A stretch of 64,000 bases of DNA from Rummeliibacillus sp044763875 (GCF_044763875.1 NZ_JBIWGZ010000001.1:62001-126000); one strand, 5' to 3'; counted from the stretch's first letter, positions 1 to 7,501 are shown. The notes: generated by a model not told the origin, from the letters alone. Translations and numbers: made by a program.

Positions 1-274
1 AAGAAAAATAATTTAAAGACATATATAGGGATTCTTATTCTCAGGAAAACTACAAAGCGATGTTATTAATCATGAAGAATTTCCAGGAAATCCATATGTT
101 ATTTTTGAATAATCTTAGATTAGAAAAACAAGAAGTAGTAAAATCAAAAAGATGCATTAAAAAAGATAGATTCATTATCAGCTAAACAATTAAAACTCAT
201 CAAAACAATAAACGATAACTTAAATGTTCCAGAAAGATTAAGTTATGATGAATATACATTAAATCACGACTAGT
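1..274 (+). pseudogene. decayed 3' end of a lipoprotein paralogue
   Basis: This stretch is nearly the same as the 3' end of the intact lipoprotein gene at 1864-2736 (compare 2461-2736). It cannot code for the same tail: in the homologous frame there is a TAA at 9-11, and near 150 there is one extra base in an A-rich run, so the last 40 or so codons are in another frame. It ends with the same terminal codons (TAG at 272-274). The 5' part lies outside the window. Function of the intact family is unknown. Together with the intact copy it forms a roughly 280-base direct repeat around the methyltransferase and small lipoprotein genes. Confidence 0.75.
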
Positions 275-357
275 TAATAAAGAAGACCTTGCATGGAGAA
301 ATGTCGCTTCTTTTAATTATACTTTAGCACCAAAGGAATGGGATTCCTTTTATTAGA

Positions 358-1065
358 TTAGTTCTTTTGAACAGCGAAAGTAATTGCAGTTGTTTTTAAT
401 AAAACTGGCTTTCCTTTTCGTGTAATTTGGTATTCTAGTGATTTTGGTAACACTAATATTTCTTCCCAACCATTATAGACCTGTCTGAGTGTACTTAACA
501 TTTCTGCAGAAGATATATTCACTTCCATGAATGCCTCCATTTTAGCCCCCGTTTCCAAATCAACTTCCTCAACTTCAGAATTTACAATAACACAGTTCAC
601 ACCATTGACTTTTGTTCCATTTCTCATATTTAATAGAACTTTTTCTAAGGTATCCCGCGAGTCAACGTGCTCTAGGCTTAAAACAGCAATAATATAGTCA
701 TATTCGTTAGGTTGTATAACAAAATTCGCAATATCTTCTTTATAGGGAACAATAATTTGTTGCACATTCAATTCGTTACTATATTGTCTTAACTTTTCAA
801 CTGCTGTATCAAGTAAATCAACACAGACAACATATGAGCCAACTTTTAATTTTTGTGCAATTGGAATACTATTTCTACCAACACCACAGCCAAGGTCAAG
901 TACCTTTATGATATCCTTTTCTTCAAAATAGGCCATTAAATCCAAAATCGTCGTAACAGGTTTATACAACCATGAACCTTGTTCAAAAAGTTTATAGTTG
1001 TCATAACAATAGTCGTGATATAGTTTTTCTTCTTGACGAATAAGATTAATTCTATCTGAACTCAT
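358..1065 (-). CDS. class I SAM-dependent methyltransferase
   Basis: A 235-residue protein with the class I methyltransferase motif I (VLDLGCGVGRNS, about residues 54-65), an acidic residue at the end of strand 2 (VCVDLLD) and a motif IV-like region (YDYIIAVLSLEHVD), typical of the Methyltransf_11/25/TehB-like group. It probably transfers a methyl group from S-adenosylmethionine to a small molecule in the cytoplasm; the substrate cannot be read from the sequence. The start is supported by an AAAGGTGAG ribosome-binding site just upstream. It stands alone, opposite in direction to the lipoprotein genes on both sides. Confidence 0.8.
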   Translation of the reverse strand: MSSDRINLIRQEEKLYHDYCYDNYKLFEQGSWLYKPVTTILDLMAYFEEKDIIKVLDLGCGVGRNSIPIAQKLKVGSYVVCVDLLDTAVEKLRQYSNELNVQQIIVPYKEDIANFVIQPNEYDYIIAVLSLEHVDSRDTLEKVLLNMRNGTKVNGVNCVIVNSEVEEVDLETGAKMEAFMEVNISSAEMLSTLRQVYNGWEEILVLPKSLEYQITRKGKPVLLKTTAITFAVQKN

Positions 1066-1291
1066 TTTCTCACCTTTCCTTTACGGTTATTTAATCTAAT
1101 TTTAGCGAAAAAAGTAAAATGTTTAGGTTGAAAAAAGCGTACTTTTAAAAAGAATCAGTGTAGCTGGATTATAACTTTATAAAGCAATGCTTAGTGAACT
1201 GTTCCCACAATAGAAGGATTTTGTTCTGAATAAGTTGACCAAATTTAAATAAAAAGATCGGATCTTAATTATCTTCTACATAAATATAGTA

Positions 1292-1324
1292 ATTTCTCAA
1301 TAAATGTTCCCTTTATTGAGAAAT
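1292..1324. promoter_or_regulatory. perfect inverted repeat upstream of lipoprotein gene
   Basis: ATTTCTCAATAAA at 1292-1304 and its exact reverse complement at 1312-1324 are separated by 7 bases. There is no T-run after it, so it is not a classical terminator. The right arm contains TTGAGA (1316-1321), which could act as a -35 with the AT-rich stretch near 1335-1344 as -10. It may be an operator for the gene at 1364 or a 5' UTR hairpin; this is inference. Confidence 0.35.
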
Positions 1325-1363
1325 CATTATATTGTATATATTTGATGGGAGGTAATTGATAAT

Positions 1364-1687
1364 ATGAGAAAAATACTATTTTCAACAGTATGCGCACTTG
1401 CTATTTTAGCAACAGGATGTTCAAGTGACTCCTCATCTGATTCAGCATCCGATGATATTGAAACTAACATTGAACTAGCAGTACAAGATGCGGTAGAGCA
1501 AAATGAAAAAATCGATAACGTTGATTGGTCATGGAGTATAGATGACTACCATATCATCGATAATGGAGATGGTACTTACGACACTTCGGGACAATTCTCA
1601 TGGCATGATAAACTATATGATTTTAATATGACTTTTGAAGACACAGATCACAATACTTTAAAACTTATAAGTTATCACGTTAACTAG
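1364..1687 (+). CDS. small lipoprotein of unknown function
   Basis: A 107-residue protein with a lipoprotein signal: charged MRK, a hydrophobic run, then lipobox LATGC with the lipidated cysteine at residue 19, followed by a Ser/Asp-rich linker. The mature domain is small and acidic, with aromatic residues (DWSWSI, SWHDKLYDF) that suggest a compact beta fold. It is expected to be anchored on the outer face of the membrane. A GGGAGGT site precedes the ATG. It may be a distant relative of the larger lipoprotein next to it only in its signal. A terminator follows. I do not recognise a family. Confidence 0.75.
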   Translation: MRKILFSTVCALAILATGCSSDSSSDSASDDIETNIELAVQDAVEQNEKIDNVDWSWSIDDYHIIDNGDGTYDTSGQFSWHDKLYDFNMTFEDTDHNTLKLISYHVN

Positions 1688-1744
1688 AAGTAAAACATAT
1701 CGTGAAGATAATTTAGTACATAAGATTGGATAATCTCTATATAG

Positions 1745-1777
1745 TAAAAGGCTACGGGAATAACCCATAGTCTTTTC
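1745..1777 (+). terminator. rho-independent terminator
   Basis: AAAAGGCTACGGG pairs with CCCATAGTCTTTT across a 5-base loop, with a T-rich end, 58 bases after the lipoprotein stop. Confidence 0.7.
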
Positions 1778-1863
1778 TATTGCTATTTTATTTCTATTTT
1801 CCTTCATTTTAAAATTTAGTCAATGATTCAATTATTAATAACAATAGAAATAGTGAGAATATA

Positions 1864-2736
1864 TTGAAAAACAAGATTGTAATACCAATACTAGCAGCAA
1901 GTTTATTAGCGACGGGATGTTCTGCCCATTCAGATGTTACTAATGAAACAAAAGCCTCTCAACAAAGTATGAGTAAGGCAGAAAAAGAAAAAATCGATCA
2001 ACAAATCCAAAAAGCGATTGATAATATTAATGCTATTTATAAGAAAAAAAGTTATGTTGAAAATGGTGATTTTTCACCTAAAGACTATGGTTTAGTTAAA
2101 AAGACACTGAATATATCTGCTGAAGCTTTGAATATTGAGAAAATAGACGTTAACGATGATAAGACAATAAAATCTATAAGCGATAAAATTGTAAAGCGAA
2201 TTGATCATTTAAATTTAACAGAAAAGAAGAAATTTTTAGCTGATTTAAAGAAACCAGCCACAATTTATAATGCAATATATCGTGAAAGTATTTATGATAG
2301 TTTATATGATTTTGATAGAGAAAATAATATAGAAAATAGTATGGATGATTTTATTAATTACGCTACGATGGATAACGTTTCAACAAAAGATGTAGTTGAA
2401 AAAGCAAATCTTGATTACGACCTGCCGAAATATCGAGCTTCATATTGGAAAGAAGAAGAAAAACTATTCAAAGACAAATATGGGGAATCTTTTTCTCAGG
2501 AAAACTACAAAGTGATGTTATCAATTATGAAGAATTTCCAAGATATGCAGGAAGTCCAAATGTTATTTTTGAACAATTTCAGATTAGGAACACAAGAAAT
2601 GGTAAATCCAAAAGATGCATTAAAAAAGATAGATTCATTATCAGCTAAACAATTAAAACTCATCAAAACAATAAACGATAACTTAAATGTTCCAGAAAGA
2701 TTAAGTTATGATGAATATTCATTAAATCACGACTAG
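1864..2736 (+). CDS. NDxxF-motif-like lipoprotein, function unknown
   Basis: A 290-residue lipoprotein with a TTG start, signal peptide and lipobox LLATGC (cysteine at residue 19). The mature part is lysine-rich and mostly helical (long amphipathic stretches with KKSYV, EKLFKDKYG), with no motif I can tie to an enzyme. It resembles the numerous lysine-rich lipoproteins of Lysinibacillus/Bacillus in style only. The ribosome-binding site before the TTG is weak (GTGAG), so expression may be low. Its 3' end is duplicated as a pseudogene at the start of the window, which suggests a once tandem lipoprotein family that is losing members. Confidence 0.7.
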   Translation: MKNKIVIPILAASLLATGCSAHSDVTNETKASQQSMSKAEKEKIDQQIQKAIDNINAIYKKKSYVENGDFSPKDYGLVKKTLNISAEALNIEKIDVNDDKTIKSISDKIVKRIDHLNLTEKKKFLADLKKPATIYNAIYRESIYDSLYDFDRENNIENSMDDFINYATMDNVSTKDVVEKANLDYDLPKYRASYWKEEEKLFKDKYGESFSQENYKVMLSIMKNFQDMQEVQMLFLNNFRLGTQEMVNPKDALKKIDSLSAKQLKLIKTINDNLNVPERLSYDEYSLNHD

Positions 2737-2746
2737 TTTAATAGAG

Positions 2747-2787
2747 AAGACCTTGCATGGAGAAATATCACCTGTAAGGTCTTTTTT
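2747..2787 (+). terminator. rho-independent terminator
   Basis: AAGACCTT (2747-2754) pairs with AAGGTCTT (2776-2783), followed by a T-run. The pseudogene copy at 270-320 has the left arm but has lost the right arm. Confidence 0.75.
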
Positions 2788-2903
2788 GTTTTGAAGTAGT
2801 CGGATCTACATTGTATATATCCATGATTAACGCCAAAATAATTAGAACAGACAACTTTAGGATCCACCATTTATTTATCTGAATAAAAAATAACCAGTTC
2901 TTG

Positions 2904-2932
2904 TTGACAAAATACCTACATGGGTATATAGT
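2904..2932 (+). promoter_or_regulatory. SigA promoter with CsoR/CstR-type operator in spacer
   Basis: TTGACA at 2904-2909, a 17-base spacer and TATAGT at 2927-2932 make a near-consensus promoter. The spacer holds ATACCTACATGGGTAT (2912-2927), which matches the ATACC-N6-GGTAT form of CsoR-family operators. A repressor bound here would block RNA polymerase. The promoter fires into the decayed repressor gene just downstream, as expected for an autoregulated csoR/cstR gene. Confidence 0.7.
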
Positions 2933-2948
2933 GGACCTTGTAAATGAA

Positions 2949-3063
2949 TTCATTGTTTTTGTAAAAGCGATGATTGATCGCCTTAAATGTAGGCAACTTC
3001 AATATTCTCGGAATGATGGATGAGAATTCATTCACAATTAACGGCTGTTCATTTTGCAATTAA
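2949..3063 (+). pseudogene. remnant of CsoR/CstR-family repressor gene
   Basis: From ATG 2970 one frame reads MIDRLK; after two small deletions another frame reads ILGMMDENSF (about 3004-3039), ending at TAA 3061-3063. In CsoR/CstR/YrkD proteins the N-terminal helix reads about M-I-N/D-R-L-(K/R)-R-I-E-G-Q-x-x-G-I-(L)-x-M-M-(D/E)-E, so the pieces fall in the right order and spacing, with about 5 plus 2 bases lost between them. The remainder of the gene, including the reactive cysteine regions, is not recognisable. Position supports the call: a promoter with the cognate operator lies just upstream and the sulfur genes follow. In Bacillus subtilis the CsoR-like yrkD heads the related yrk genes. 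Confidence 0.55.
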
Positions 3064-3106
3064 AATCAAAAAGAAATTCATCAATTAAAGAATAAATGTA
3101 TACAAT

Positions 3107-3166
3107 TTGTAATGAATAGTCGTTATCTTATATTTTTTTTAAATAATTAAATACCTATATAGGTAT
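3107..3166 (+). promoter_or_regulatory. promoter plus perfect CstR-type operator
   Basis: ATACCTATATAGGTAT at 3151-3166 is a perfect 16-base palindrome of the CsoR/CstR operator form. Upstream, TTGTAA (3107-3112) and TATATT (3129-3134) with a 16-base spacer are a plausible promoter, so the operator would sit near the transcript start of the rhodanese gene. Confidence 0.65.
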
Positions 3167-3218
3167 GGGTATTATTGAGATTCTTCAACGAGGCATATGT
3201 TTTATAGGAGGTATGAGG

Positions 3219-3515
3219 ATGAAAGAAATTTCAACAAAAGAGGTTCAACAACGTTTAGAAGCGGGCGAACAATTGAATTTAATTGATGTTCGTGAAGTAC
3301 AAGAAGTGCAAGCCGGTCATATACCTGGTATTGTGAATATTCCACTTGGATTAATAGAATTCCGTATGCATGAGCTTGACCGTAACATACCTTATATTAT
3401 GGTATGCCGTTCAAGTGCACGTAGTGGCCAAGCAACTGCATTTTTAGAAAGCCAAGGTTATGAGGTAAAAAACATGGTAGGCGGAATGCTTGAATGGGAA
3501 GGCGCTGTTGAATAG
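3219..3515 (+). CDS. single-domain rhodanese sulfurtransferase
   Basis: A 98-residue rhodanese-like domain: LIDVRE near residue 22, a GHIPG turn, and the active-site loop VCRSSARSG, whose cysteine would carry the persulfide. Such stand-alone rhodaneses move sulfane sulfur between thiosulfate, persulfides and carriers such as TusA in the cytoplasm. I chose ATG 3219 because AGGAGG at 3206-3211 is 7 bases upstream; an earlier in-frame ATG at 3165 lies in the operator and ATG 3213 is too close to the site. It opens the sulfur cluster and is under the operator at 3151. Confidence 0.88.
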   Translation: MKEISTKEVQQRLEAGEQLNLIDVREVQEVQAGHIPGIVNIPLGLIEFRMHELDRNIPYIMVCRSSARSGQATAFLESQGYEVKNMVGGMLEWEGAVE

Positions 3516-3532
3516 TTTTTTTATTAAATTTA

Positions 3533-3548
3533 ATACCCCTGATGGTAT
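3533..3548 (+). promoter_or_regulatory. CstR-type operator upstream of TusA-rhodanese gene
   Basis: ATACCCCTGATGGTAT matches ATACC-N6-GGTAT and lies 15 bases before the next gene's start, overlapping the region before its GGGAGG site. It is a third copy of the cluster's operator. Confidence 0.6.
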
Positions 3549-3563
3549 TTGGGAGGATTTTAG

Positions 3564-4115
3564 ATGTTAAGAACTGATAAACAATTAGATGCAAAGGGCT
3601 TTTCTTGCCCGATGCCTATTGTAAAAACAAAAAAAGCAATGGCTGATCTAGTTGATGGTCAAATTATAGAGGTTCAAGCAACCGATAAAGGGTCAAAAGC
3701 AGACTTAGAAGCTTGGGCTGATTCAGTGGGGCATCAATATATTGGAACGACTGAACAAGACGGTGTTTTACATCACTACATTCGTAAATGCTCTAGCGAA
3801 ACAGTTGATGAGAAAGCATTTGAACCAACAATTGAGCTAGATGAAATTTCAAACCGTGAGGGTCTTATTATAGACGTTCGTGAAGAAGCAGAATATGCAT
3901 TTGGCCACATTGAAGGTGCTGTATCCATTCCAATGGGTGAGTTGGATGCACGTATGGATGAGCTTGATCATTCTAAAGAAATTTATGTTATTTGTAGAAC
4001 GGGAAAACGCAGTGAATTAGCCGCTTCAAAACTGGTTAAAGCAGGTTTTACAAATGTATATAACGTTTTACCAGGAATGACTTCTTGGAAAGGCGACATC
4101 AGAAAAGAGATTTAA
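3564..4115 (+). CDS. yrkF: TusA-rhodanese fusion sulfurtransferase (YrkF-like)
   Basis: A 183-residue, two-domain protein. Residues 1-75 are a TusA/SirA domain with the sulfur-carrying cysteine in GFSCPMPIVKTK; residues 90-180 are a rhodanese with LIIDVREEAEYAFGHIEGA and active loop ICRTGKRS. Length and order match B. subtilis YrkF (about 185 residues). The fusion lets the rhodanese cysteine hand persulfide sulfur directly to the TusA cysteine. GGGAGG precedes the ATG. It lies between two operator-controlled genes and most likely responds to sulfide or persulfide stress. Confidence 0.88.
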   Translation: MLRTDKQLDAKGFSCPMPIVKTKKAMADLVDGQIIEVQATDKGSKADLEAWADSVGHQYIGTTEQDGVLHHYIRKCSSETVDEKAFEPTIELDEISNREGLIIDVREEAEYAFGHIEGAVSIPMGELDARMDELDHSKEIYVICRTGKRSELAASKLVKAGFTNVYNVLPGMTSWKGDIRKEI

Positions 4116-4231
4116 TTTATTGATTAAATCTATTGAGTTAATTTCATAATGCAAAATTGATATAAAATAAATAACATTTAATGGGCAATTATTATATGCC
4201 ATATCAATTAGAACATGGTCTATGAAGCGGA

Positions 4232-4334
4232 AGATGGCGACTCCTGCGGGAAAGCGAGACAGGTGAGACCCCGCAGCGAAGCACGGTACGGGCTTCCGAG
4301 GAGGCTCAACGCTCGCCCGCGGAAAGCGCCATCT
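4232..4334. repeat. GC-rich structured intergenic repeat, copy 1
   Basis: This GC-rich block stands out from AT-rich surroundings. AGATGGCG (4232-4239) and CGCCATCT (4327-4334) are inverted ends. The core contains CTCCTGCGGGAAAGCGAG, GTGAGACCCCGCAG, GAGGAGGCTCAACGCTCG and CCCGCGGAAAGCG, shared with the copy at 39937-40050 and, in part, 7417-7501. Open frames through it are not conserved between copies, so it is not coding. It probably forms a long imperfect hairpin in RNA or DNA. The rest of 4116-4483 holds nothing else I recognise. Confidence 0.8.
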
Positions 4335-4483
4335 GAAGCGGCATACTATGGAAATACTGGGAATGAGAAATCATCCGAATCATTGAGTTATTTATTTAGA
4401 AAAATATTCGTATTTTGTAACTAGAAAAGCATTTATGAAATTGACTTAAATAAATAAAAAACATATTTTAGGAGGATTTTATT

Positions 4484-4879
4484 ATGTCAAACAAAGTAGC
4501 AATTATCGCGTCAAATGGTGGTCTTTTCGACGCATATAAAGTTTTCAATATCGCCACTGCAGCTGCAGCAACAGAAAAAGAGGTAGCCATTTTCTTCACA
4601 TTTGAAGGCTTAAATTTAATCCATAAAGAAGCAATGAAAAACTTACCGATGCCAGCTGGCAAAGAAATGATGGCAGAAGGATTTGCAAAAGCAAATGTAC
4701 CATCTATTCCAGAACTTGTTGAAATGGCACAAGACCTTGGTGTAAAATTCATCGGCTGTCAAATGACAATGGATGTAATGGGACTTACAAAAGAAGATTT
4801 CATTGATGGAATCGAAGTTGGTGGCGCTGTAACATTCTTAGAATTCGCGAAAGACGCAGCACCATCATTATCATTCTAA
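4484..4879 (+). CDS. yrkE: DsrE/DsrF-like sulfur carrier protein (YrkE-like)
   Basis: A 131-residue DsrE-family protein (DsrE2/YrkE group): N-terminal VAIIASNGGLFDAYKVFNIATAAA, the FFTFEGLNLI segment, and a cysteine in FIGCQMTMDVMG that matches the persulfide-carrying position of this family. These proteins accept sulfur from TusA or rhodaneses, and are membrane-associated in some organisms; here no membrane segment is evident. A TAGGAGGA site lies before the ATG. A strong hairpin follows, so it can be transcribed apart from the next gene. Confidence 0.87.
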   Translation: MSNKVAIIASNGGLFDAYKVFNIATAAAATEKEVAIFFTFEGLNLIHKEAMKNLPMPAGKEMMAEGFAKANVPSIPELVEMAQDLGVKFIGCQMTMDVMGLTKEDFIDGIEVGGAVTFLEFAKDAAPSLSF

Positions 4880-4903
4880 TTGAACGATTTTGGATAAAAA
4901 TAA

Positions 4904-4935
4904 TTTGGTGAAGAAGTCTATGCTTCTTCACCAAA
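4904..4935 (+). terminator. intercistronic hairpin
   Basis: TTTGGTGAAGAAG (4904-4916) and its exact reverse complement (4923-4935) form a 13-base-pair stem with a 6-base loop. The plus strand lacks a clean T-run after it (AAATTAACTTTT), so it may be a leaky terminator or an mRNA-processing/stability element between the DsrE and MBL genes. Confidence 0.55.
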
Positions 4936-4949
4936 AAATTAACTTTTAT

Positions 4950-4965
4950 ATACCTATGGGGGTAA
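4950..4965 (+). promoter_or_regulatory. CstR-type operator upstream of MBL persulfide dioxygenase gene
   Basis: ATACCTATGGGGGTAA fits ATACC-N6-GGTAA, the fourth operator-like site of the cluster, 7 bases before the next start codon and overlapping its ribosome-binding site region. It suggests this gene has its own regulated promoter. Confidence 0.6.
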
Positions 4966-4971
4966 TTAAAA

Positions 4972-6096
4972 ATGACAGTAACAAAATGGACTGCAGCACA
5001 AGTCGCACGAAAAGTAATTGACAATAAAGAGTTATTTATTTTAGATGTTCGTAATCATGATGCTTTTGAAGATTGGAAAATCGAAGGACACAATTTCGAA
5101 TATCTTAACATACCATATTTTGAATTATTAGATGGTGTAGAAGAACTAGTACCTCAACTTCCAAAAGACAAAGAAATTTTAGTCGTTTGTGCTAAAGAAG
5201 GTTCTTCAATGATGATTGCAGAGATGCTATCTGACGAAGGAATGGATGTTGCTTTTCTTGAAGGTGGTATGAAGTCATGGAGTATGTACCTTGAACCAAT
5301 TAAGGTAGCAGATTTAAATGGTGGGGAGCTCTATCAATTCGTTAGACTTGGAAAAGGTTGTCTTTCTTATATGGTAATTTCAGAAGGTGAAGCAGCACTT
5401 ATAGATGCAGTACGTCTTACAGACGTATTCACAAACTTTGCCAAAGAGAAAGGCGTAGAAATTAAACATGTATTTGATACGCATTTACATGCCGATCATA
5501 TTTCAGGAGGACGACATATTGCTTCACAAGTAGGCGCTTCATACTACTTACCACCAAAAGATGCAACAGAAGTTGTTTATGATTACACACCTCTTGAAGA
5601 TGGATTAACTGTTCAAATTGGTGCAGCTAAAATTGATGTTGGTGCATTATACTCACCGGGGCATACAATTGGTTCAACTTCCTTTGTAGTAGATAACCAA
5701 TATCTATTAACTGGAGATATCTTATTTATCGATTCAATCGGTCGTCCGGATCTTGCAGGCCTTGCAGAAGATTGGGTAGGGGATTTACGTACCACATTAT
5801 ACAAACGTTACCGTGAACTAGCAGAAGATTTAATCGTATTACCAGCTCATTTTATGATCATCGATGAATTGAATGAAGATGGAACAGTAGCAAAACGCTT
5901 AGGTGATTTATTTGCTGAAAACCATGGTTTGAATATTGCTGACGAAGAAGAGTTTCGTCATACAGTAACAGATCATCTGCCACCCCAACCAAATGCATAC
6001 CAACAAATTCGTCAAGTGAATATGGGGAAGATTACACCTGATAATGACGAACAAACAGAAATGGAAATAGGACCTAATCGCTGTGCTGTTCGTTAA
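4972..6096 (+). CDS. yrkH: rhodanese-MBL fusion, persulfide dioxygenase type (YrkH-like)
   Basis: A 374-residue fusion. Residues 1-110 are a rhodanese domain with active-loop cysteine in VVCAKEGSS; residues 117-330 are a metallo-beta-lactamase fold with THLHADH, the metal histidine in SPGHTIGS and TGDILF, the iron ligands of ETHE1/CstB persulfide dioxygenases. It probably oxidises low-molecular-weight persulfides to sulfite or thiosulfate, with the rhodanese supplying or recycling sulfur. Staphylococcal CstB has MBL before rhodanese; here the rhodanese is first, as in YrkH. The product sulfite could be exported by the TauE-like protein encoded downstream. Confidence 0.88.
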   Translation: MTVTKWTAAQVARKVIDNKELFILDVRNHDAFEDWKIEGHNFEYLNIPYFELLDGVEELVPQLPKDKEILVVCAKEGSSMMIAEMLSDEGMDVAFLEGGMKSWSMYLEPIKVADLNGGELYQFVRLGKGCLSYMVISEGEAALIDAVRLTDVFTNFAKEKGVEIKHVFDTHLHADHISGGRHIASQVGASYYLPPKDATEVVYDYTPLEDGLTVQIGAAKIDVGALYSPGHTIGSTSFVVDNQYLLTGDILFIDSIGRPDLAGLAEDWVGDLRTTLYKRYRELAEDLIVLPAHFMIIDELNEDGTVAKRLGDLFAENHGLNIADEEEFRHTVTDHLPPQPNAYQQIRQVNMGKITPDNDEQTEMEIGPNRCAVR

Positions 6097-6161
6097 ATTC
6101 AAGTAAAGAATTCGTAAAAAATCCTATAGAGATATACTGAAAACGAAAGGGAAGATATAAT

Positions 6162-6389
6162 ATGAATATAACAAAAACCTTAGACGCAAAAGGATTGTCT
6201 TGTCCAATGCCAATCGTGAAAACAAAAAAAGCAATGGATCAATTGAATACAGGTGACATTTTAGAAGTGTTTGTTACAGATAAAGGTTCGTTAAATGACA
6301 TTCCTGCATGGGTTAAATCTGGTGGACATCAAATCTTGAAACAAACAGAAGAAGCAGATGTCATTGCTTTTTATATTCAAAAAGGTTAA
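6162..6389 (+). CDS. yrkI: TusA-family sulfur carrier (YrkI-like)
   Basis: A 75-residue TusA/SirA protein with the sulfur-bearing cysteine in GLSCPMPIVKTKKAM, very similar to the TusA half of the fusion at 3564, so the two probably arose by duplication. It carries persulfide sulfur between rhodaneses and DsrE or MBL partners. Length matches YrkI (75). AAGGGAAG is the ribosome-binding site. A short hairpin with a T-run follows before the exporter gene. Confidence 0.88.
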   Translation: MNITKTLDAKGLSCPMPIVKTKKAMDQLNTGDILEVFVTDKGSLNDIPAWVKSGGHQILKQTEEADVIAFYIQKG

Positions 6390-6392
6390 TAA

Positions 6393-6418
6393 AAAGGCGA
6401 GCTTTAGCTCGTCCTTTT
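6393..6418 (+). terminator. terminator/attenuator between TusA and exporter genes
   Basis: AAGGCGAGC, a TTTA loop and GCTCGTCCTTTT. It would reduce but perhaps not abolish read-through into the exporter gene 20 bases on. Confidence 0.65.
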
Positions 6419-6437
6419 CATTGAAAGAAGGGAAACT

Positions 6438-7214
6438 ATGAGTTTGTCACTAATCATTGTATTATTTTGCATAGGATTAGTTGGTTCATTTATTTCAGGA
6501 ATGCTTGGAATTGGTGGAGCCATTATAAAATATCCGATGCTCTTATATATTCCTACAGCGTTTGGTGTAGCTTCCTTTACTTCACATGAGGTATCAGGCA
6601 TTACTGCAGTAGAAATATTAGTAACATCAATTTCAGGTGTGATTGCCTTTCGAAAAGGAAATTACTTAAACATCTCATTAATCGCAACTATGGGTATTTC
6701 CGTTTTAGTTGGTAGTTTAATAGGAAGTTTTGCCTCAAGTGGTTTTAGTGAAGGCCAAGTCAACATCGTTTACGGCGTATTCGCGATTTTAGCGGCAATC
6801 TTAATGCTGATACCAAGAAAACAAGTACCCGAAAACGATGGGAATATTACTTTTAATAAACCATTAGCAGCGATTTTAGCATTCATCGTTGGTATTGGTT
6901 CAGGTATTGTCGGTGCAGGAGGTGGTTTCTTACTTGTACCAATTATGCTTGTTATTTTAAAAATTCCAACACGAGTGACAGTGGCATCGAGCCTAGCCAT
7001 TACATTTATTTCTTCCATTGGTGGATCTATTGGCAAAATCACAACGGGTCAAGTTGAATGGTTACCTGTCATTGTATTAGCGATTGCAAGTATAATTGCT
7101 GCCCCATTAGGCGCTAAAGCAGCTAAGAAAATGAATACAAAAGCCCTTCAAGTTTTACTTTCCATATTGATTTTAGCAACTGCTATTAAAATTTGGGTAG
7201 ATATCTTAATGTAG
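6438..7214 (+). CDS. yrkJ: TauE/SafE-family sulfite/anion exporter (YrkJ-like)
   Basis: A 258-residue integral membrane protein with about eight hydrophobic segments and the TauE/SafE glycine-rich repeats GMLGIGGAIIKYP (residues 21-33) and GIVGAGGGFLLVP in the second half, which mark the two internally related halves. The family exports sulfite, sulfoacetate or other sulfur anions; the location after a persulfide dioxygenase gene suggests sulfite or thiosulfate export from the cell. Length and position match YrkJ (about 261). Start ATG follows GAAGGGAAAC. A terminator follows. Confidence 0.87.
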   Translation: MSLSLIIVLFCIGLVGSFISGMLGIGGAIIKYPMLLYIPTAFGVASFTSHEVSGITAVEILVTSISGVIAFRKGNYLNISLIATMGISVLVGSLIGSFASSGFSEGQVNIVYGVFAILAAILMLIPRKQVPENDGNITFNKPLAAILAFIVGIGSGIVGAGGGFLLVPIMLVILKIPTRVTVASSLAITFISSIGGSIGKITTGQVEWLPVIVLAIASIIAAPLGAKAAKKMNTKALQVLLSILILATAIKIWVDILM

Positions 7215-7240
7215 GTAAAGTAAACATGGAAGAATAAAGA

Positions 7241-7273
7241 TAGGATAAGCAATTTGCTTATTCTATTTTTTTT
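7241..7273 (+). terminator. terminator after sulfur cluster
   Basis: GGATAAGCAATTTGCTTATTC hairpin followed by a run of Ts (7265-7272). It closes the sulfur gene cluster. Confidence 0.8.
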
Positions 7274-7416
7274 GGAGAAAATAGAATTTTAAAATATTTC
7301 CTAACAATTGTAAAAAATGAACCAATTTCATTATGCGAAATTCATATAAAAAATCATGCGTGTTAATTATTCAGTTTTTATCCATTGAAAAATGGATGAT
7401 CAACCAATAAATTGCT

Positions 7417-7501
7417 CGCTTTCCTGCGGGCGTTCGCTGAGCCGCTTCGTGACCAACATCGTGTTGGCCCGAGGAGATTGAAGCCAAGCCCGTGGAAAGC
7501 G
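7417..7501. repeat. GC-rich structured repeat, rearranged copy
   Basis: CGCTTTCC (7417-7424) and GGAAAGCG (7494-7501) are inverted ends, followed inward by TGCGGGC and GCCCGT. Both arms look like the CCCGCGGAAAGCG end of the repeats at 4232 and 39937, so this copy is a palindromic variant. Its centre has a hairpin CCAACATCGTGTTGG then GCCCGAGGAG (7453-7476), which is almost the same as the leader of the toxin-like gene at 44753-44778. Not coding as far as I can see. The remaining bases of 7274-7686 hold only the site before the next gene. Confidence 0.65.

Noticed and set aside
2768..2953. 61-codon minus-strand frame upstream of the sulfur cluster
   Set aside because: Overlaps the terminator and the regulated promoter; no start signal.
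4215..4424. Open frame of 69 codons on the plus strand
   Set aside because: It runs through the GC-rich structured repeat; the frame is not kept in the other copies and the product has a repeat-derived composition.
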